From positions 62,001 through 126,000 of the forward strand of contig NZ_JAHSTT010000014.1 of the NCBI RefSeq assembly GCF_019145205.1: a DNA stretch of 64,000 bases. The letters run 5' to 3'. The DNA comes from Pseudomonas khavaziana (lineage in GTDB: Bacteria > Pseudomonadota > Gammaproteobacteria > Pseudomonadales > Pseudomonadaceae). Below are positions 1 through 9,682 of the stretch, in pieces. The number at the start of each line of letters is the position of its first letter. Positions within the stretch are counted from its first letter, which is position 1. The notes beneath the pieces are model-generated. The model was not told the DNA's origin and searched no databases. It saw nothing but the letters and a program-made list of their open reading frames with translations. A program made the translations under genes and the position numbers.

Positions 1-83
1 TCGCCCTTGGCGGTCAGCGTGGGTGCCTGTTGGCCGTCGTACTTGAGGGCAATGGCCTGGCGGGGTGGGGTGGCGTTCTTCAT
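1..83 (-). CDS. FlhB-like (type III export switch family) protein, 5' end only
   Basis: Only the first 27 codons lie in the window; the gene runs off the left edge. The start ATG at 83-81 overlaps the FliK-like stop codon by four bases (ATGA), so the two genes are translationally coupled. The peptide begins MKNATPPRQAIALKYDG, which resembles the stand-alone FlhB C-terminal-domain (EscU/YscU/HrcU family) proteins that pseudomonads encode beside a FliK-like gene. FlhB and FliK cooperate in switching flagellar export substrates, so the pairing supports the call. Function is inferred from family and neighbour, because the autocleavage NPTH motif is outside the window. Confidence 0.6.
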   Translation of the reverse strand, partial: MKNATPPRQAIALKYDGQQAPTLTAKG

Positions 84-1657
84 GCGGTTTCATCCACCCA
101 GCGTTGTTCCAGTCCGGTTTTGGGGCCGCGTGGCGGGGTGCCCAAGTGGCAATTCAGGTCGCCGACGTCAATCCCCGAGGACACCAGGCGTTCGCGCAGG
201 CTGCCCAAGTGGCTTTCGATCAGGCTGGCCGTGAACGGGCGGCTGGCCCACAACTGGCTGGACAGTTTGCCCTGGGTCAATTGCGCCTGGACTTGCAGCG
301 GCCCCAGCGGCTCCATGTCGAAGGCCAGTTCGACGCGCCAGAGCATCTGTTTCGGTTCTTTTTTATCCTTGCGTTCGGGCTGGTCCTTGTCGGGCGCCGG
401 TTCCTCGCGCTGAAACTTGACCTGCAACGGTACGATGTCTTGCAAGGTGCGCATGGGGATTTCCAGCTGCCAGGTGGTTTGCAGGCGGCCGTCGGCGGTG
501 GTGCCGGTCTGTTCCAGGCTCGACAATTGATGGCTCTGCAAGCGGGAGATCGCGCCGGCGGCCAGGCGCAGCAGGTTCTCGAGGTCGCCTTCACCTTCGA
601 GTTTGGCCATCAACCGCTCGGGCAGCGGGAAGCTTGCGGGTATCTGCCGGGCGCCGACCTGGCCGAGGGTGTTCAACGGGCTGCGGACAAAGTGTGGCAG
701 CGCCTGGGCCAGGGTATTGGCGGCGAGGATGGCATTCAGGTTGGTGCTGGCGGGCAGGGTGGGCAGCAGGTCCGCGACCAGGCGCAACAGCGCGCCTTTC
801 ATATCCAGCGGGGGGATCTGCGGGTTCTGCCCGGCGAGCAATTTGGCCTCCAGGAAAGCACCGCTGTTCTGGATCACCTGCGCCAGCACCTTGGGGTTGC
901 TGACTTGCGCCAGGTCGGGCAACGCCGCCAATAAACGCTCGGCAGCGGCCCGCAGGTCGGCGGAGGTGCTGTCGCCACGAGGCAGGTTTTGCAAGGCGCT
1001 GAACACGGCATCCAGCGAGCCTTGGCGACTTTGCTGGGTGGCAAGCTGCTGGGTTACGGCCAGTTGGTCCTTCAAGCCGCTCAATGGCACGAAGCTCAGG
1101 GTTTGCGCGTTCTGCACCACGGCGCTGAGCAAGCTGCCAACCCGCAGGGGTTGAGGGCTTTCCAGCGTCAGGGTGGCACCGGCCAGGGCGTTATTGAGCA
1201 CGCTCACCAGCGAGCGATAGATCGCCGGCTGCCCCGTGCCCTGGGGCAGCATCTGCGTGGTCAGCACCTTGGCTTGCAGCAGCGTGCCCACCGGCATTTG
1301 CGAGGTATCGAGGCGGGTGAGGGCGGCAACGTTGGCGCTCATGGCCTGCTGCAAGGTGATGGCCAGGTTGCCCGCAGGCGCCTGGCTCACCGCCACATTG
1401 CTGCCCAATGGCAAGGGCTGGGCGCTGCTGGCCTGTACCAGGGTCTGGCGACCGCCTTCGAGGGTCAGTTTGAGCAACAACTGGAAGGCTTCGCTGCCCT
1501 GTTTCAGCGCGATGACCTCGGCGTTCACAGTTTTCCCTGGGCCGATCAGGCCGGCCTGCGGCTCCAGCAGCTTGAGCAGCTCACCCGCCGCAGGCAGCGG
1601 GGCAGGTTTGGGCGCTGGCGCTGGAGGCAGTGGAGGTAGGTTGATCTCGCCGGTCAT
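80..1657 (-). CDS. FliK-like flagellar hook-length control protein
   Basis: The 525-residue product has the layout of a flagellar hook-length control (FliK) protein. It has a Pro/Ala-rich N-terminus, a long Gln/Leu/Ala-rich linker, and a C-terminal Flg_hook-type domain over about the last 110 residues (pattern WRVELAFDMEPLGPL, then a QLWAS segment). In the cell such proteins measure hook length and trigger the FlhB substrate switch. I chose the ATG at 1657 (MTGEINLPPL) over the upstream in-frame start at 1708, because it follows an AGAGACGA stretch and matches the usual compact N-terminus. The gene is divergent from ccmA and sits far from any flagellar cluster in this window. It could therefore be a paralogue with a specialised role. 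Confidence 0.75.
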   Translation of the reverse strand: MTGEINLPPLPPAPAPKPAPLPAAGELLKLLEPQAGLIGPGKTVNAEVIALKQGSEAFQLLLKLTLEGGRQTLVQASSAQPLPLGSNVAVSQAPAGNLAITLQQAMSANVAALTRLDTSQMPVGTLLQAKVLTTQMLPQGTGQPAIYRSLVSVLNNALAGATLTLESPQPLRVGSLLSAVVQNAQTLSFVPLSGLKDQLAVTQQLATQQSRQGSLDAVFSALQNLPRGDSTSADLRAAAERLLAALPDLAQVSNPKVLAQVIQNSGAFLEAKLLAGQNPQIPPLDMKGALLRLVADLLPTLPASTNLNAILAANTLAQALPHFVRSPLNTLGQVGARQIPASFPLPERLMAKLEGEGDLENLLRLAAGAISRLQSHQLSSLEQTGTTADGRLQTTWQLEIPMRTLQDIVPLQVKFQREEPAPDKDQPERKDKKEPKQMLWRVELAFDMEPLGPLQVQAQLTQGKLSSQLWASRPFTASLIESHLGSLRERLVSSGIDVGDLNCHLGTPPRGPKTGLEQRWVDETA

Positions 1658-1709
1658 CGTGCACGTCGTCTCTGGGGAAATTGCCCTCTTTAGAGTAGGG
1701 CATCGCATG

Positions 1710-1715
1710 TATAAT
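1710..1715 (+). promoter_or_regulatory. Candidate -10 box for the ccm operon
   Basis: A perfect TATAAT lies in the divergent region between the FliK-like gene and ccmA. I see no good -35 at 17 bp, and the distance to ccmA is about 140 bp. This is only a candidate. Confidence 0.3.
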
Positions 1716-1857
1716 GCCGCCCGTCTGCAAAGAGAGCGGTAAAAACCTCACAACTATTTGATCCAGCTCTCTAAAATCGGTCGCCAAAGTCGTTATTGTG
1801 CATCTCTCTTTAACGGCCGCTGCACCGCCGACTTGAACCGTAAAGGCCCGCGATCTC

Positions 1858-2493
1858 TTGACCAGCCCTCTTCTTGAAGCCGTAGCGCTTGCCTGTGAAC
1901 GCGACCTGCGCCTGTTGTTCGAGCAACTCGAGCTGCGGCTGGCGGGCGGCGACATGGTGCAAATCAGCGGGCCCAATGGCAGCGGCAAGACCAGCCTGCT
2001 GCGGCTGATGGCCGGTTTGATGCAGCCCACGGCAGGTGAAGTCCAACTCAACGGCAAGCCTTTACACGAACAACGTACCGAACTGGCGCGCAACCTGATC
2101 TGGATCGGTCACGCCGCCGGTATCAAGGACGTGCTCACCGCCGAAGAAAACCTCAGCTGGCTCAGCGCCCTGCATCATCCCGCTTCCCGCGACGCCATCT
2201 GGCAGGCCCTGGCCTCAGTGGGCCTCAAGGGTTTCGAAGACGTTCCCTGCCATACCCTGTCCGCTGGCCAGCAGCGCCGTGTGGCCCTGGCGCGTTTATA
2301 CCTGCCTGGGCCGCCGCTGTGGATTCTCGATGAACCCTTCACCGCCCTCGACAAACAAGGCGTGGCCCAACTCGAAGAGCACCTGGCCCGGCACTGCGAG
2401 AAAGGCGGCCTGGTGTTACTGACCACCCACCACACATTGACGCGCCTGCCCGCCGGTTTTCGCGAGCTGGACCTCGGGCGGTGGTCACTATGA
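1858..2493 (+). CDS. ccmA: CcmA, heme exporter ATP-binding protein
   Basis: This is the ATPase of the CcmAB(C D) complex that releases holo-CcmE during cytochrome c maturation. The 211 residues contain a Walker A (GPNGSGKT, around residues 38-45), an ABC signature (LSAGQQRR) and a Walker B (LWILDEPF). The length matches short CcmA ATPases. The only suitable start is a TTG at 1858 preceded by a weak AAGG, so the exact N-terminus is less certain. Its stop overlaps the ccmB start (ATGA), opening a chain of overlaps that runs through ccmI. Confidence 0.95.
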   Translation: MTSPLLEAVALACERDLRLLFEQLELRLAGGDMVQISGPNGSGKTSLLRLMAGLMQPTAGEVQLNGKPLHEQRTELARNLIWIGHAAGIKDVLTAEENLSWLSALHHPASRDAIWQALASVGLKGFEDVPCHTLSAGQQRRVALARLYLPGPPLWILDEPFTALDKQGVAQLEEHLARHCEKGGLVLLTTHHTLTRLPAGFRELDLGRWSL

Positions 2494-3158
2494 GTGTGTT
2501 CGCCCTGTTGGTTGCCCGTGAAGCCCGGTTGTTGTGCCGTCGTCCGGCGGAGCTGGCCAATCCGCTGGTGTTCTTCGCGATTGTGATCGCGCTGTTTCCG
2601 CTGGCGGTCGGCCCGGAGACTAAACTGTTGCAAACCTTGTCCCCAGGATTGGTATGGGTAGCGGCACTTTTGTCCGTCCTGCTCTCGCTGGACGGGCTGT
2701 TTCGCAGTGATTTCGAAGATGGTTCCCTGGAACAGTGGGTCCTTTCGTCGCACCCCCTGCCACTTCTGGTACTGGCCAAGGTACTGGCACACTGGGCTTT
2801 TTCCGGCCTGGCGCTGGTGCTGCTCTCTCCCTTGCTGGCGATGATGCTAGGGTTGCCCGGCGAGTGCCTGCCGGTGTTGCTTCTATCCTTGTTGCTTGGC
2901 ACGCCGGCCCTGAGCCTGTTGGGAGCCGTAGGGGCGGCGCTGACCGTTGGCTTGAAGCGCGGTGGTCTGTTGCTGGCCCTGCTGATTCTGCCTTTGTACA
3001 TCCCGGTATTGATCCTCGGCAGCGGCGCTTTGCAAGCCGCGCTGATGGGCATGCCGGCGACCGGTTACCTCTTATGGCTCGGTAGCCTGACCGCCCTGGC
3101 GGTAACCCTGACACCCTTTGCTATAGCCGCCGGCCTGAAAATCAGCGTCGGCGAATAA
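2490..3158 (+). CDS. ccmB: CcmB, heme exporter membrane subunit
   Basis: This is the integral-membrane partner of CcmA. The 222 residues are very hydrophobic with about six predicted membrane segments and the usual CcmB length. The ATG at 2490 overlaps the ccmA stop by four bases and is preferred over a GTG three codons earlier. CcmAB couples ATP hydrolysis to release of heme-loaded CcmE from CcmC/CcmD in the inner membrane. Confidence 0.95.
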   Translation: MSVFALLVAREARLLCRRPAELANPLVFFAIVIALFPLAVGPETKLLQTLSPGLVWVAALLSVLLSLDGLFRSDFEDGSLEQWVLSSHPLPLLVLAKVLAHWAFSGLALVLLSPLLAMMLGLPGECLPVLLLSLLLGTPALSLLGAVGAALTVGLKRGGLLLALLILPLYIPVLILGSGALQAALMGMPATGYLLWLGSLTALAVTLTPFAIAAGLKISVGE

Positions 3159-3246
3159 TGAGGTCTGACCCGGCGTTGATGACGTTGAGTCAGTAAAGAC
3201 CCTGAGCTTCTCGCCACGACGAAAAGCACCCGTGATGGAAACTGCA

Positions 3247-4002
3247 ATGAACTGGACCTGGTTTCACAAGCTCGGCTCGCCCAAATGGTTTTATGGCATC
3301 AGTGGCAAGCTGCTACCGTGGTTGAGCGTCGCCGCCGTGTTGCTGATCGGCATCGGCCTGGTCTGGGGCCTGGCCTTCGCGCCGCCCGACTACCAGCAAG
3401 GCAACAGCTTTCGCATCATCTATATCCATGTACCTGCCGCGATGCTGGCCCAGTCCTGCTACGTGATGCTGGCAGTGTGCGGCATCGTTGGCCTGGTGTG
3501 GAAGATGAAGCTGGCCGACGTGGCCCTGCAATGCGCCGCGCCGATTGGCGCGTGGATGACCGCCGTGGCGCTGGTCACCGGCGCCATCTGGGGCAAGCCG
3601 ACCTGGGGTTCATGGTGGGTGTGGGACGCACGCCTGACCTCGATGCTGATCCTGCTGTTCCTGTACTTCGGCCTGATTGCCCTGGGCAACGCGATCAGCA
3701 ACCGCGACAGCGCCGCCAAGGCCTGCGCGGTGCTGGCGATTGTCGGGGTGATCAACATCCCGATCATCAAATACTCGGTGGAGTGGTGGAACACCCTGCA
3801 CCAGGGCGCCACCTTCACCCTCACCGAAAAACCGGCGATGCCCGTGGAAATGTGGGCGCCGCTGCTGCTGATGGTGTTGGGGTTCTACTGCTTCTTCGGC
3901 GCCGTGCTGTTGCTGCGCATGCGCCTCGAAGTGCTCAAGCGTGAAGCCCGCACCAGTTGGGTAAAAGCCGAAGTGCAAACCAGCCTGGGAGCGCGTGGAT
4001 GA
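3247..4002 (+). CDS. ccmC: CcmC, heme lyase that loads CcmE
   Basis: This inner-membrane heme-handling protein transfers heme to CcmE. It contains the Trp-rich periplasmic motif ([18 protein letters not shown], around residues 114-131) flanked by conserved histidines and six membrane segments, and is 251 residues long. I chose the ATG at 3247 because a GGA lies seven bases upstream; GTG 3232 and ATG 3235 are alternative in-frame starts. About 90 bases separate it from ccmB, the widest gap in the operon. Its stop overlaps the ccmD start. Confidence 0.96.
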   Translation: MNWTWFHKLGSPKWFYGISGKLLPWLSVAAVLLIGIGLVWGLAFAPPDYQQGNSFRIIYIHVPAAMLAQSCYVMLAVCGIVGLVWKMKLADVALQCAAPIGAWMTAVALVTGAIWGKPTWGSWWVWDARLTSMLILLFLYFGLIALGNAISNRDSAAKACAVLAIVGVINIPIIKYSVEWWNTLHQGATFTLTEKPAMPVEMWAPLLLMVLGFYCFFGAVLLLRMRLEVLKREARTSWVKAEVQTSLGARG

Positions 4003-4175
4003 GTTTTGCTTCTTTCAGTGATTTTCTCGCCATGGGCCACCACGGCCTGTATGTCTGGACCGCCTATGGCATCTGCCTGGCAGTGCTGGTGCTCAACGTC
4101 GCCGCGCCGATCCTGGCCCGCAAACGTTACCTGCAACAAGAGGCGCGACGTCTGCGCCGGGAGACCGAAAAGTGA
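3999..4175 (+). CDS. ccmD: CcmD, small heme exporter protein
   Basis: This 58-residue single-span membrane protein has the typical CcmD form: a short N-terminus with [13 protein letters not shown], one hydrophobic helix, then a basic cytoplasmic tail. It assists release of holo-CcmE from CcmC. Both ends overlap neighbours by four bases (ccmC stop, ccmE GTG start), which fixes the start. Confidence 0.93.
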   Translation: MSFASFSDFLAMGHHGLYVWTAYGICLAVLVLNVAAPILARKRYLQQEARRLRRETEK

Positions 4176-4639
4176 ATCCGCTGCGTAGAAAGCGTCTGTT
4201 GATCATCCTTGCCATCCTGGCCGGTGTGGGTATTGCCGTGGGCCTGGCGATGAGCGCCCTGCGGGAGAACATCAACCTGTTCTACACCCCGACCCAGATC
4301 GCCAATGGCGAAGCCCCGCTGGACACGCGCATCCGCGCCGGCGGCATGGTGGAGCAGGGCTCGTTGAAGCGTTCCGGCGATTCCCTGGACGTGACCTTCG
4401 TGGTCACCGATTTCAACAAGGCCGTGACCATCACTTATCGCGGCATCCTCCCCGACCTGTTCCGCGAAGGCCAGGGCATCGTCGCCCTGGGCAAGCTCAA
4501 TGCCGATGGCGTGGTAGTGGCTGACGAAGTGCTGGCCAAGCACGATGAGAAGTACATGCCGCCGGAGGTCACAAAGGCCTTGAAAGACAGCGGCCAGTCC
4601 GCGCCTGGCGCGAATCCGCAGCCTGCCAAGGAGGGCTAA
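4172..4639 (+). CDS. ccmE: CcmE, periplasmic heme chaperone
   Basis: CcmE binds heme covalently and hands it to CcmF/CcmH. The 155-residue protein has a short N-terminal cytoplasmic stretch, one membrane anchor ([19 protein letters not shown]) and an OB-fold domain. The conserved heme-binding histidine lies in [13 protein letters not shown] near residue 125. The start is a GTG overlapping the ccmD stop. The Pro/Ala/Gly tail after the His/Tyr motif is normal for the family. Confidence 0.97.
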   Translation: MNPLRRKRLLIILAILAGVGIAVGLAMSALRENINLFYTPTQIANGEAPLDTRIRAGGMVEQGSLKRSGDSLDVTFVVTDFNKAVTITYRGILPDLFREGQGIVALGKLNADGVVVADEVLAKHDEKYMPPEVTKALKDSGQSAPGANPQPAKEG

Positions 4640-4642
4640 GTG

Positions 4643-6628
4643 ATGACGTCCGCACTGTTTATTCCGGAGCTGGGCCAGTTGGCGATGATTCTCGCCCTGT
4701 GCTTTGCCGTGGTCCAGGCCGTGGTGCCATTGCTCGGCGCCTGGCGCGGTGACCGCCTGTGGATGAGCCTGGCGCAGCCGGCCGCCTGGGGCCAGTTTGC
4801 CTTTCTCTTGTTCGCCTTCGGCTGCCTGACCTACGCCTTCATGACCGACGACTTTTCCGTCGCCTATGTCGCAAACAACTCCAACAGCGCCTTGCCCTGG
4901 TATTACAAGTTCAGCGCCGTGTGGGGCGCCCACGAAGGTTCGTTGCTGCTGTGGGCGTTGATCCTCGGTGGCTGGACCTTCGCCGTATCGGTGTTTTCGC
5001 GCCAACTGCCGCAAGTCATGCTGGCACGGGTGCTAGCGGTGATGGGCATGATCAGCATTGGCTTTTTGCTGTTCCTGATCATGACCTCCAACCCTTTCAG
5101 CCGCATGCTGCCGCAGATCCCGGCGGACGGGCATGACCTCAACCCGCTGTTGCAGGACATCGGCCTGATCGTGCATCCGCCCATGCTCTATATGGGCTAC
5201 GTCGGCTTCTCCGTAGCCTTTGCCTTCGCCATCGCCGCCTTGCTTGGCGGGCGTCTGGATGCGGCGTGGGCGCGTTGGTCGCGGCCATGGACCATCGTTG
5301 CCTGGGCCTTCCTCGGTATCGGTATCACCCTGGGCTCATGGTGGGCCTACTACGAACTTGGCTGGGGCGGCTGGTGGTTCTGGGATCCGGTGGAAAACGC
5401 GTCCTTCATGCCCTGGCTGGTGGGCACTGCGCTGATTCATTCCCTGGCGGTCACCGAAAAACGCGGCGTGTTCAAGAGCTGGACTGTGTTGCTCGCCATC
5501 GCCGCGTTTTCCCTCAGCCTGCTCGGCACCTTCCTGGTGCGTTCGGGCGTGCTGACCTCGGTGCATGCGTTCGCCTCTGATCCCGAGCGTGGCGTATTCA
5601 TCCTGATCTTCCTGCTCTTTGTAGTGGGTGGCTCGCTGACCCTGTTTGCCCTGCGCGCGCCGGTGGTCAAGAGCCAGGTCGGCTTCAACCTGTGGTCGCG
5701 GGAAACCCTGCTGCTGGGCAATAACCTGGTGCTGGTGGTGGCCGCGTCGATGATCCTGCTCGGCACCCTGTACCCGTTGGTGCTGGATGCCCTTAGCGGC
5801 GCCAAGCTGTCCGTCGGCCCGCCGTACTTCAATGCGTTGTTCATCCCGCTGATGGGCCTGTTGATGGTGGTGATGGCGGTCGGCGTGCTGGTGCGCTGGA
5901 AAGACACTCCGGTGAAATGGCTGGTGGGCATGCTCGCTCCGGTGCTACTCGGCAGCGTTGCGCTGGCCGTGGTCGCCGGTATCGCCTACGGCGACTTCAA
6001 CTGGGCAGTGCTCGCTACCTTCCTGCTCTCCGCCTGGGTATTACTGGCCGGTGTGCGTGACATCTTCGACAAGACCCGTCACAAAGGTTTGCTCAAAGGT
6101 CTGCCGACCCTGACCCGCAGCTACTGGGGCATGCAGATCGCCCACATCGGCATCGCGGTGTGCGCCCTCGGTGTGGTGCTGTCCAGCCAGAACAGCGCCG
6201 AGCGCGACCTGCGCCTGGCGCCGGGCGAGGCCATGGACCTGGCCGGTTACCACTTCGTCTTCGAAGGTGCCAAGCACTTCGAAGGGCCGAACTTCACCTC
6301 AGACAAAGGCACGGTGCGCGTCGTGCGCAATGGCAAGGAAATCGCCGTGCTGCACCCGGAAAAACGCCTGTACACCGTGCAAAGTTCGATGATGACCGAA
6401 GCGGGCATCGACGCCGGCTTCACCCGTGACCTCTATGTGGCTCTCGGAGAACCCCTGGGCGACGGCGCCTGGGCCGTGCGGGTGCATGTCAAACCCTTCG
6501 TGCGCTGGATCTGGTTCGGCGGTTTGCTCACCGGTTTTGGCGGTTTGCTCGCGGCGCTGGACCGGCGTTATCGGGTCAAGGTCAAAAGCCGGGTGCGTGA
6601 AGCACTGGGTATGGGAGCTGCGGTATGA
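4643..6628 (+). CDS. ccmF: CcmF, cytochrome c heme lyase
   Basis: CcmF is the large membrane subunit of the heme lyase that ligates heme to apocytochromes. It has 661 residues, many membrane segments and the WWD signature (GWGGWWFWDPVENASFMPW, around residues 235-253). A strong AAGGAGG at 4628-4634 fits the ATG at 4643 (8 bp spacing) better than the GTG at 4640. The stop overlaps the ccmG ATG. Confidence 0.97.
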   Translation: MTSALFIPELGQLAMILALCFAVVQAVVPLLGAWRGDRLWMSLAQPAAWGQFAFLLFAFGCLTYAFMTDDFSVAYVANNSNSALPWYYKFSAVWGAHEGSLLLWALILGGWTFAVSVFSRQLPQVMLARVLAVMGMISIGFLLFLIMTSNPFSRMLPQIPADGHDLNPLLQDIGLIVHPPMLYMGYVGFSVAFAFAIAALLGGRLDAAWARWSRPWTIVAWAFLGIGITLGSWWAYYELGWGGWWFWDPVENASFMPWLVGTALIHSLAVTEKRGVFKSWTVLLAIAAFSLSLLGTFLVRSGVLTSVHAFASDPERGVFILIFLLFVVGGSLTLFALRAPVVKSQVGFNLWSRETLLLGNNLVLVVAASMILLGTLYPLVLDALSGAKLSVGPPYFNALFIPLMGLLMVVMAVGVLVRWKDTPVKWLVGMLAPVLLGSVALAVVAGIAYGDFNWAVLATFLLSAWVLLAGVRDIFDKTRHKGLLKGLPTLTRSYWGMQIAHIGIAVCALGVVLSSQNSAERDLRLAPGEAMDLAGYHFVFEGAKHFEGPNFTSDKGTVRVVRNGKEIAVLHPEKRLYTVQSSMMTEAGIDAGFTRDLYVALGEPLGDGAWAVRVHVKPFVRWIWFGGLLTGFGGLLAALDRRYRVKVKSRVREALGMGAAV

Positions 6629-7161
6629 AGCGTTGGTTGATGGTGGTGCCACTGGCGTTGTTCCTGCTGGTGGCGGTGTTCCTGTATCGCGGCCTGTACC
6701 TGGACCCGGCCGAATTGCCGTCGGCGATGATCGGCAAGCCATTCCCGGCATTCAACCTGCCGACAGTGCAGGGCGACAAGACCCTGACTCAGGCCGACTT
6801 GCAGGGCAAGCCGGCGCTGGTCAATGTGTGGGCGACCTGGTGCATTTCCTGCCGCGTCGAGCATCCGGTGCTGAACAAGCTGGCCGAGAAGGGCGTGGTG
6901 ATCTACGGCATCAACTACAAAGACGACAATGCGGCGGCCCTTAAATGGCTGGCCGAGTTCCATAACCCCTACCAGCTGGATATCCGCGATGAAGACGGCA
7001 ACCTCGGTTTGAACCTTGGCGTGTACGGCGCGCCGGAAACCTTCTTTATCGACGCCAAGGGCGTGATCCGCGACAAGTACGTCGGCGTGATCGACGAGGT
7101 GGTGTGGCGCGAGCAACTGGCCGCCAAGTACCAGGCCCTCGTCGATGAGGCCAAGCCATGA
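6625..7161 (+). CDS. ccmG: CcmG/DsbE, thiol:disulfide oxidoreductase
   Basis: This membrane-anchored periplasmic thioredoxin keeps apocytochrome CXXCH cysteines and CcmH reduced. Its 178 residues contain one N-terminal anchor, then a thioredoxin fold with the active site WATWCISCRVEHP (around residues 70-82) and the GVYGAPETFFID cis-Pro region. It is coupled to ccmF and ccmH by four-base overlaps. Confidence 0.96.
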   Translation: MKRWLMVVPLALFLLVAVFLYRGLYLDPAELPSAMIGKPFPAFNLPTVQGDKTLTQADLQGKPALVNVWATWCISCRVEHPVLNKLAEKGVVIYGINYKDDNAAALKWLAEFHNPYQLDIRDEDGNLGLNLGVYGAPETFFIDAKGVIRDKYVGVIDEVVWREQLAAKYQALVDEAKP

Positions 7162-7631
7162 AGCGTCTGTTAGCCGCCGCTGTTTTGGCCATAGGCCTGG
7201 CCGGTGTGGCCCACGCTGCCATCGACACCTACGAATTCGCCAACGACGCCGAGCGCGAGCGTTTCCGCGACCTGACCAAGGAACTGCGCTGCCCCAAGTG
7301 CCAGAACCAGGACATCGCCGACTCCAACGCACCCATCGCCACCGACCTGCGCAGAGAGATCTTCCGCATGCTTGGGGAGGGCAAGGACGACCAGCAGATC
7401 ATCGACTTCATGGTCGACCGCTACGGTGATTTCGTGCGCTACAAACCGGCCCTCACCGGCAAAACCGCGCTGCTCTGGTTCGGCCCTGCCGGCCTGCTGC
7501 TGGCCGGCGTCGTGGTGATGGCGGTGATCGTGCGTCGCCGCCGCGCCGCGCCGACCGATGGTTCCGATGCGCTGTCCCCTGAAGAGCGCAAACGTCTCGA
7601 CCAATTGCTGGACACCAAGACTGATGATTGA
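7158..7631 (+). CDS. ccmH: CcmH, apocytochrome thiol-reducing subunit of the heme lyase
   Basis: CcmH presents reduced apocytochrome to CcmF. It has a cleavable signal peptide (ending near [11 protein letters not shown]), the redox motif LRCPKCQNQ around residues 41-49, and one C-terminal membrane helix. The length is 157 residues. This is the short CcmH, with the TPR part encoded separately as ccmI. The stop overlaps the ccmI start by eight bases. Confidence 0.96.
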   Translation: MKRLLAAAVLAIGLAGVAHAAIDTYEFANDAERERFRDLTKELRCPKCQNQDIADSNAPIATDLRREIFRMLGEGKDDQQIIDFMVDRYGDFVRYKPALTGKTALLWFGPAGLLLAGVVVMAVIVRRRRAAPTDGSDALSPEERKRLDQLLDTKTDD

Positions 7632-8808
7632 TTTCTGGCTCGCAGCCGGCTTGCTGCTTCTGATTGCCCTGAGTTTCCTGTTGATCCCTGTAATGCGTGG
7701 CCGCCGTGCCCAGCGTGAAGAAGATCGCACCGCGCTGAACGTGGCGCTGTATCAGGAGCGCGTTGCCGAGCTGCAAGTGCAGCAGGACGAAGGTGTATTG
7801 AACGCCGCGCAACTGGACACCGGCCGCGCCGAAGCCGCCCGTGAGCTGCTGGCCGATACCGAAGGCGTGGAAAAGCCCCGTGAATCGCGCTTGGGTAAAC
7901 CGTTGCCGTTTTTGGCGGCGTTTCTGGTGCCCGTGCTCGGCGTTGTGCTGTACCTGCATTATGGGGCGAGCGACAAGGTCGAACTGACCCGCGAGTTCTC
8001 CCAGCCGCCAGTGTCCATGGCCGACATGACCCAGCGCCTGGAACGTGCCGCGGCAGCCCAGCCGGACTCGGCCGAGGGCCTGTACTTCCTTGGCCGCGCC
8101 TACATGGCCCAGGACCGCTCCGCCGATGCCGCCAAAGTCTTCGAGCGTACCGTGGCATTGGCCGGGCGCCAGCCGGAACTGCTCGGCCAGTGGGCCCAGG
8201 CGCAATACTTTGCCGACAACAAACAGTGGTCGCCCAAGGTGCAGGCGCTGACGGACGAGGCGTTGAAGCTCGACCCCAAGGAAGTCACCAGTCTTGGCCT
8301 GTTGGGTATCGCAGCTTTTGAAGGCCAGCGTTACCAAGAGGCGATCGACTACTGGAACCGCCTGCTGGCGCAACTGCCGCCCCAAGACAATTCCCGTGTG
8401 GCGCTGCAAGGCGGTATTGATCGCGCAGCCGAGAAGCTCAAGGAAAGCGGCGGTACGGTCGCGCACAAGGCGGTCATGACAGTGCGTGTGGACCTGTCCG
8501 CCGAAGTAAAGGCCAAAGCCCTGCCAACCGACAGCGTGTTCATCTTCGCCCGTGCCGTAACAGGCCCGCCGGCACCCTTGGCGGCCAAACGCGTGACCGT
8601 CGCCGACCTTCCCATCACCGTCGAACTCGGCGATGCCGATGCAATGATGCCGCAGTTGAAACTGTCCAACTTCCCCGAAGTCCAATTGGTTGCGCGCATA
8701 TCCCGGGCAGGTGTTCCGACCACTGGCGAATGGATCGGCCGCAGCCAACCCCTGGCCAGCAGCACCACTGCGCCGCAGCAGCTGACCATCGACAGTCCGG
8801 ATAAATAA
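7624..8808 (+). CDS. ccmI: CcmI, TPR-containing apocytochrome chaperone
   Basis: CcmI binds the C-terminal helix of apocytochrome c and delivers it to the lyase. The 394-residue protein starts with two membrane segments ([20 protein letters not shown], and a second around residues 95-115). A periplasmic region with TPR-like helices ([20 protein letters not shown]) follows, then a C-terminal beta domain. I chose ATG 7624, which overlaps the ccmH stop, over an in-frame ATG 22 codons upstream that lies inside ccmH. Confidence 0.94.
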   Translation: MIDFWLAAGLLLLIALSFLLIPVMRGRRAQREEDRTALNVALYQERVAELQVQQDEGVLNAAQLDTGRAEAARELLADTEGVEKPRESRLGKPLPFLAAFLVPVLGVVLYLHYGASDKVELTREFSQPPVSMADMTQRLERAAAAQPDSAEGLYFLGRAYMAQDRSADAAKVFERTVALAGRQPELLGQWAQAQYFADNKQWSPKVQALTDEALKLDPKEVTSLGLLGIAAFEGQRYQEAIDYWNRLLAQLPPQDNSRVALQGGIDRAAEKLKESGGTVAHKAVMTVRVDLSAEVKAKALPTDSVFIFARAVTGPPAPLAAKRVTVADLPITVELGDADAMMPQLKLSNFPEVQLVARISRAGVPTTGEWIGRSQPLASSTTAPQQLTIDSPDK

Positions 8809-8823
8809 CGCGAGGAAACGCCC

Positions 8824-9219
8824 ATGACCGCATTTGCACGCATCACCCTGCTTAGCCTGGTACTTGGCTTGAGCGCTTGTGCGGTTCACCGCCCACCGCC
8901 GGGCCCCACCGGCCCGACCATCCCGCCGTCGGGCCCGTCGACCCAGCCGAGCACCAAGCCGTCGGGCCCGGTGACCCCGCCGCCGAAGCCACTGCCAACC
9001 AAATCGCCCACCTTCGCTCCACCACCGGGCGCCGCCAGCCACTGGGACGGCAAGATGCAGGTGTACGTACTCGACGACCAGCCCGACACCTTCTACCGCC
9101 AGCGCACCTACTATCGCTGGAGCAACGGTTGGAGCCGCTCCATCAGTCCCAACGGGCCCTGGGAAGAGACCAACGTACAGGGCGTACCGCCGGGCTTGAG
9201 CAAGCAGTACGCACAATGA
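8824..9219 (+). CDS. Proline-rich lipoprotein of unknown function
   Basis: This 131-residue protein has a lipoprotein signal peptide with lipobox LGLSAC (Cys near residue 19). A Pro/Gly/Thr-rich linker (GPTGPTIPPSGPSTQPS) follows, and a small C-terminal domain with several Trp and Tyr residues. It follows ccmI by 15 bases and precedes a terminator, so it is probably the last gene of the ccm transcript. GAGGAAACGCCC just upstream supplies the ribosome site. The function is unknown, and I have no evidence that it acts in cytochrome maturation. Confidence 0.85.
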   Translation: MTAFARITLLSLVLGLSACAVHRPPPGPTGPTIPPSGPSTQPSTKPSGPVTPPPKPLPTKSPTFAPPPGAASHWDGKMQVYVLDDQPDTFYRQRTYYRWSNGWSRSISPNGPWEETNVQGVPPGLSKQYAQ

Positions 9220-9247
9220 CAAAAGGCGACCCTCGGGTCGCCTTTTT
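9220..9247 (+). terminator. Rho-independent terminator after the ccm operon
   Basis: The stem AAAGGCGACC/GGTCGCCTTT with a short TCG-type loop is followed by a T run. Confidence 0.8.
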
Positions 9248-9285
9248 CATGGCCTTGAAATGCACTCTGCCAATCACCGCTGGGC

Positions 9286-9314
9286 AAATGTGGGAGGGGG
9301 CTTGCCCCCGATAT
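9286..9314. repeat. Single REP palindrome
   Basis: AAATGTGGGAGGGGGCTTGC followed by CCCCGAT is a half REPIN of the 'gggagggggcttgctccc' type. No partner arm is visible nearby. The stretch 9315-9470 between this and the phnM remnant holds nothing I can assign. Confidence 0.75.
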
Positions 9315-9470
9315 AGGTTCAGTCACTGATGGAGTGAGTCAAACAGGGCGAGCTGTACGCAGGCGGTCGACCAGGGATGGAAACCTGGTTGGGGCACGAC
9401 CTCCTGCGTGCAGCTCGCTCGGCATGATGGAGGCATTGCGCATGCTTGGCCGTAGGTAAAATCCTTTATT

Positions 9471-9682
9471 ACGCGTGGCGCATACGTGGTGCGCGGTGGG
9501 TCGCACTCGGGTAAGGTGGCCGCCGTCGGCGTGGCCGATGCACGATTGCTGGATATACTTTCCTGTGACTACCCGGCCAGCCTGTTGCACGTGGCGTCTG
9601 TACTGGCTGATCAACAGGGCGGAGCCGCTAAGGCTTGCCGGTGGTACAACAAGTCTGGAGACAAGCGAAGAGGGTGTTTTGA
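9471..9682 (+). pseudogene. phnM: phnM remnant (C-P lyase operon), internally deleted
   Basis: Two disconnected pieces of PhnM remain. PhnM is the 5-triphosphoribosyl phosphonate diphosphohydrolase of the C-P lyase pathway. From about 9471, one frame reads TRGAYVVRGGSHSGKVAA, then ADARLLDILSCDYPASLL. This matches the conserved PhnM metal-site/C-terminal region as I remember it (NVVRG.SHSGNVAA...LLDILSSDYYPASLL). After about 9630, a different frame reads GLPVVQQVWRQAKRVF and stops at 9680-9682, the typical PhnM C-terminus. The stop overlaps the phnN ATG as TGATG, preserving the original operon junction. The N-terminal part and the segment between the two pieces are gone. Confidence 0.8.

Noticed and set aside
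9475-9681. An N-terminal extension of phnN to 9475
   Set aside because: These codons lie over the remnant of phnM in another frame. The TGATG junction and P-loop position fix the start at 9682.
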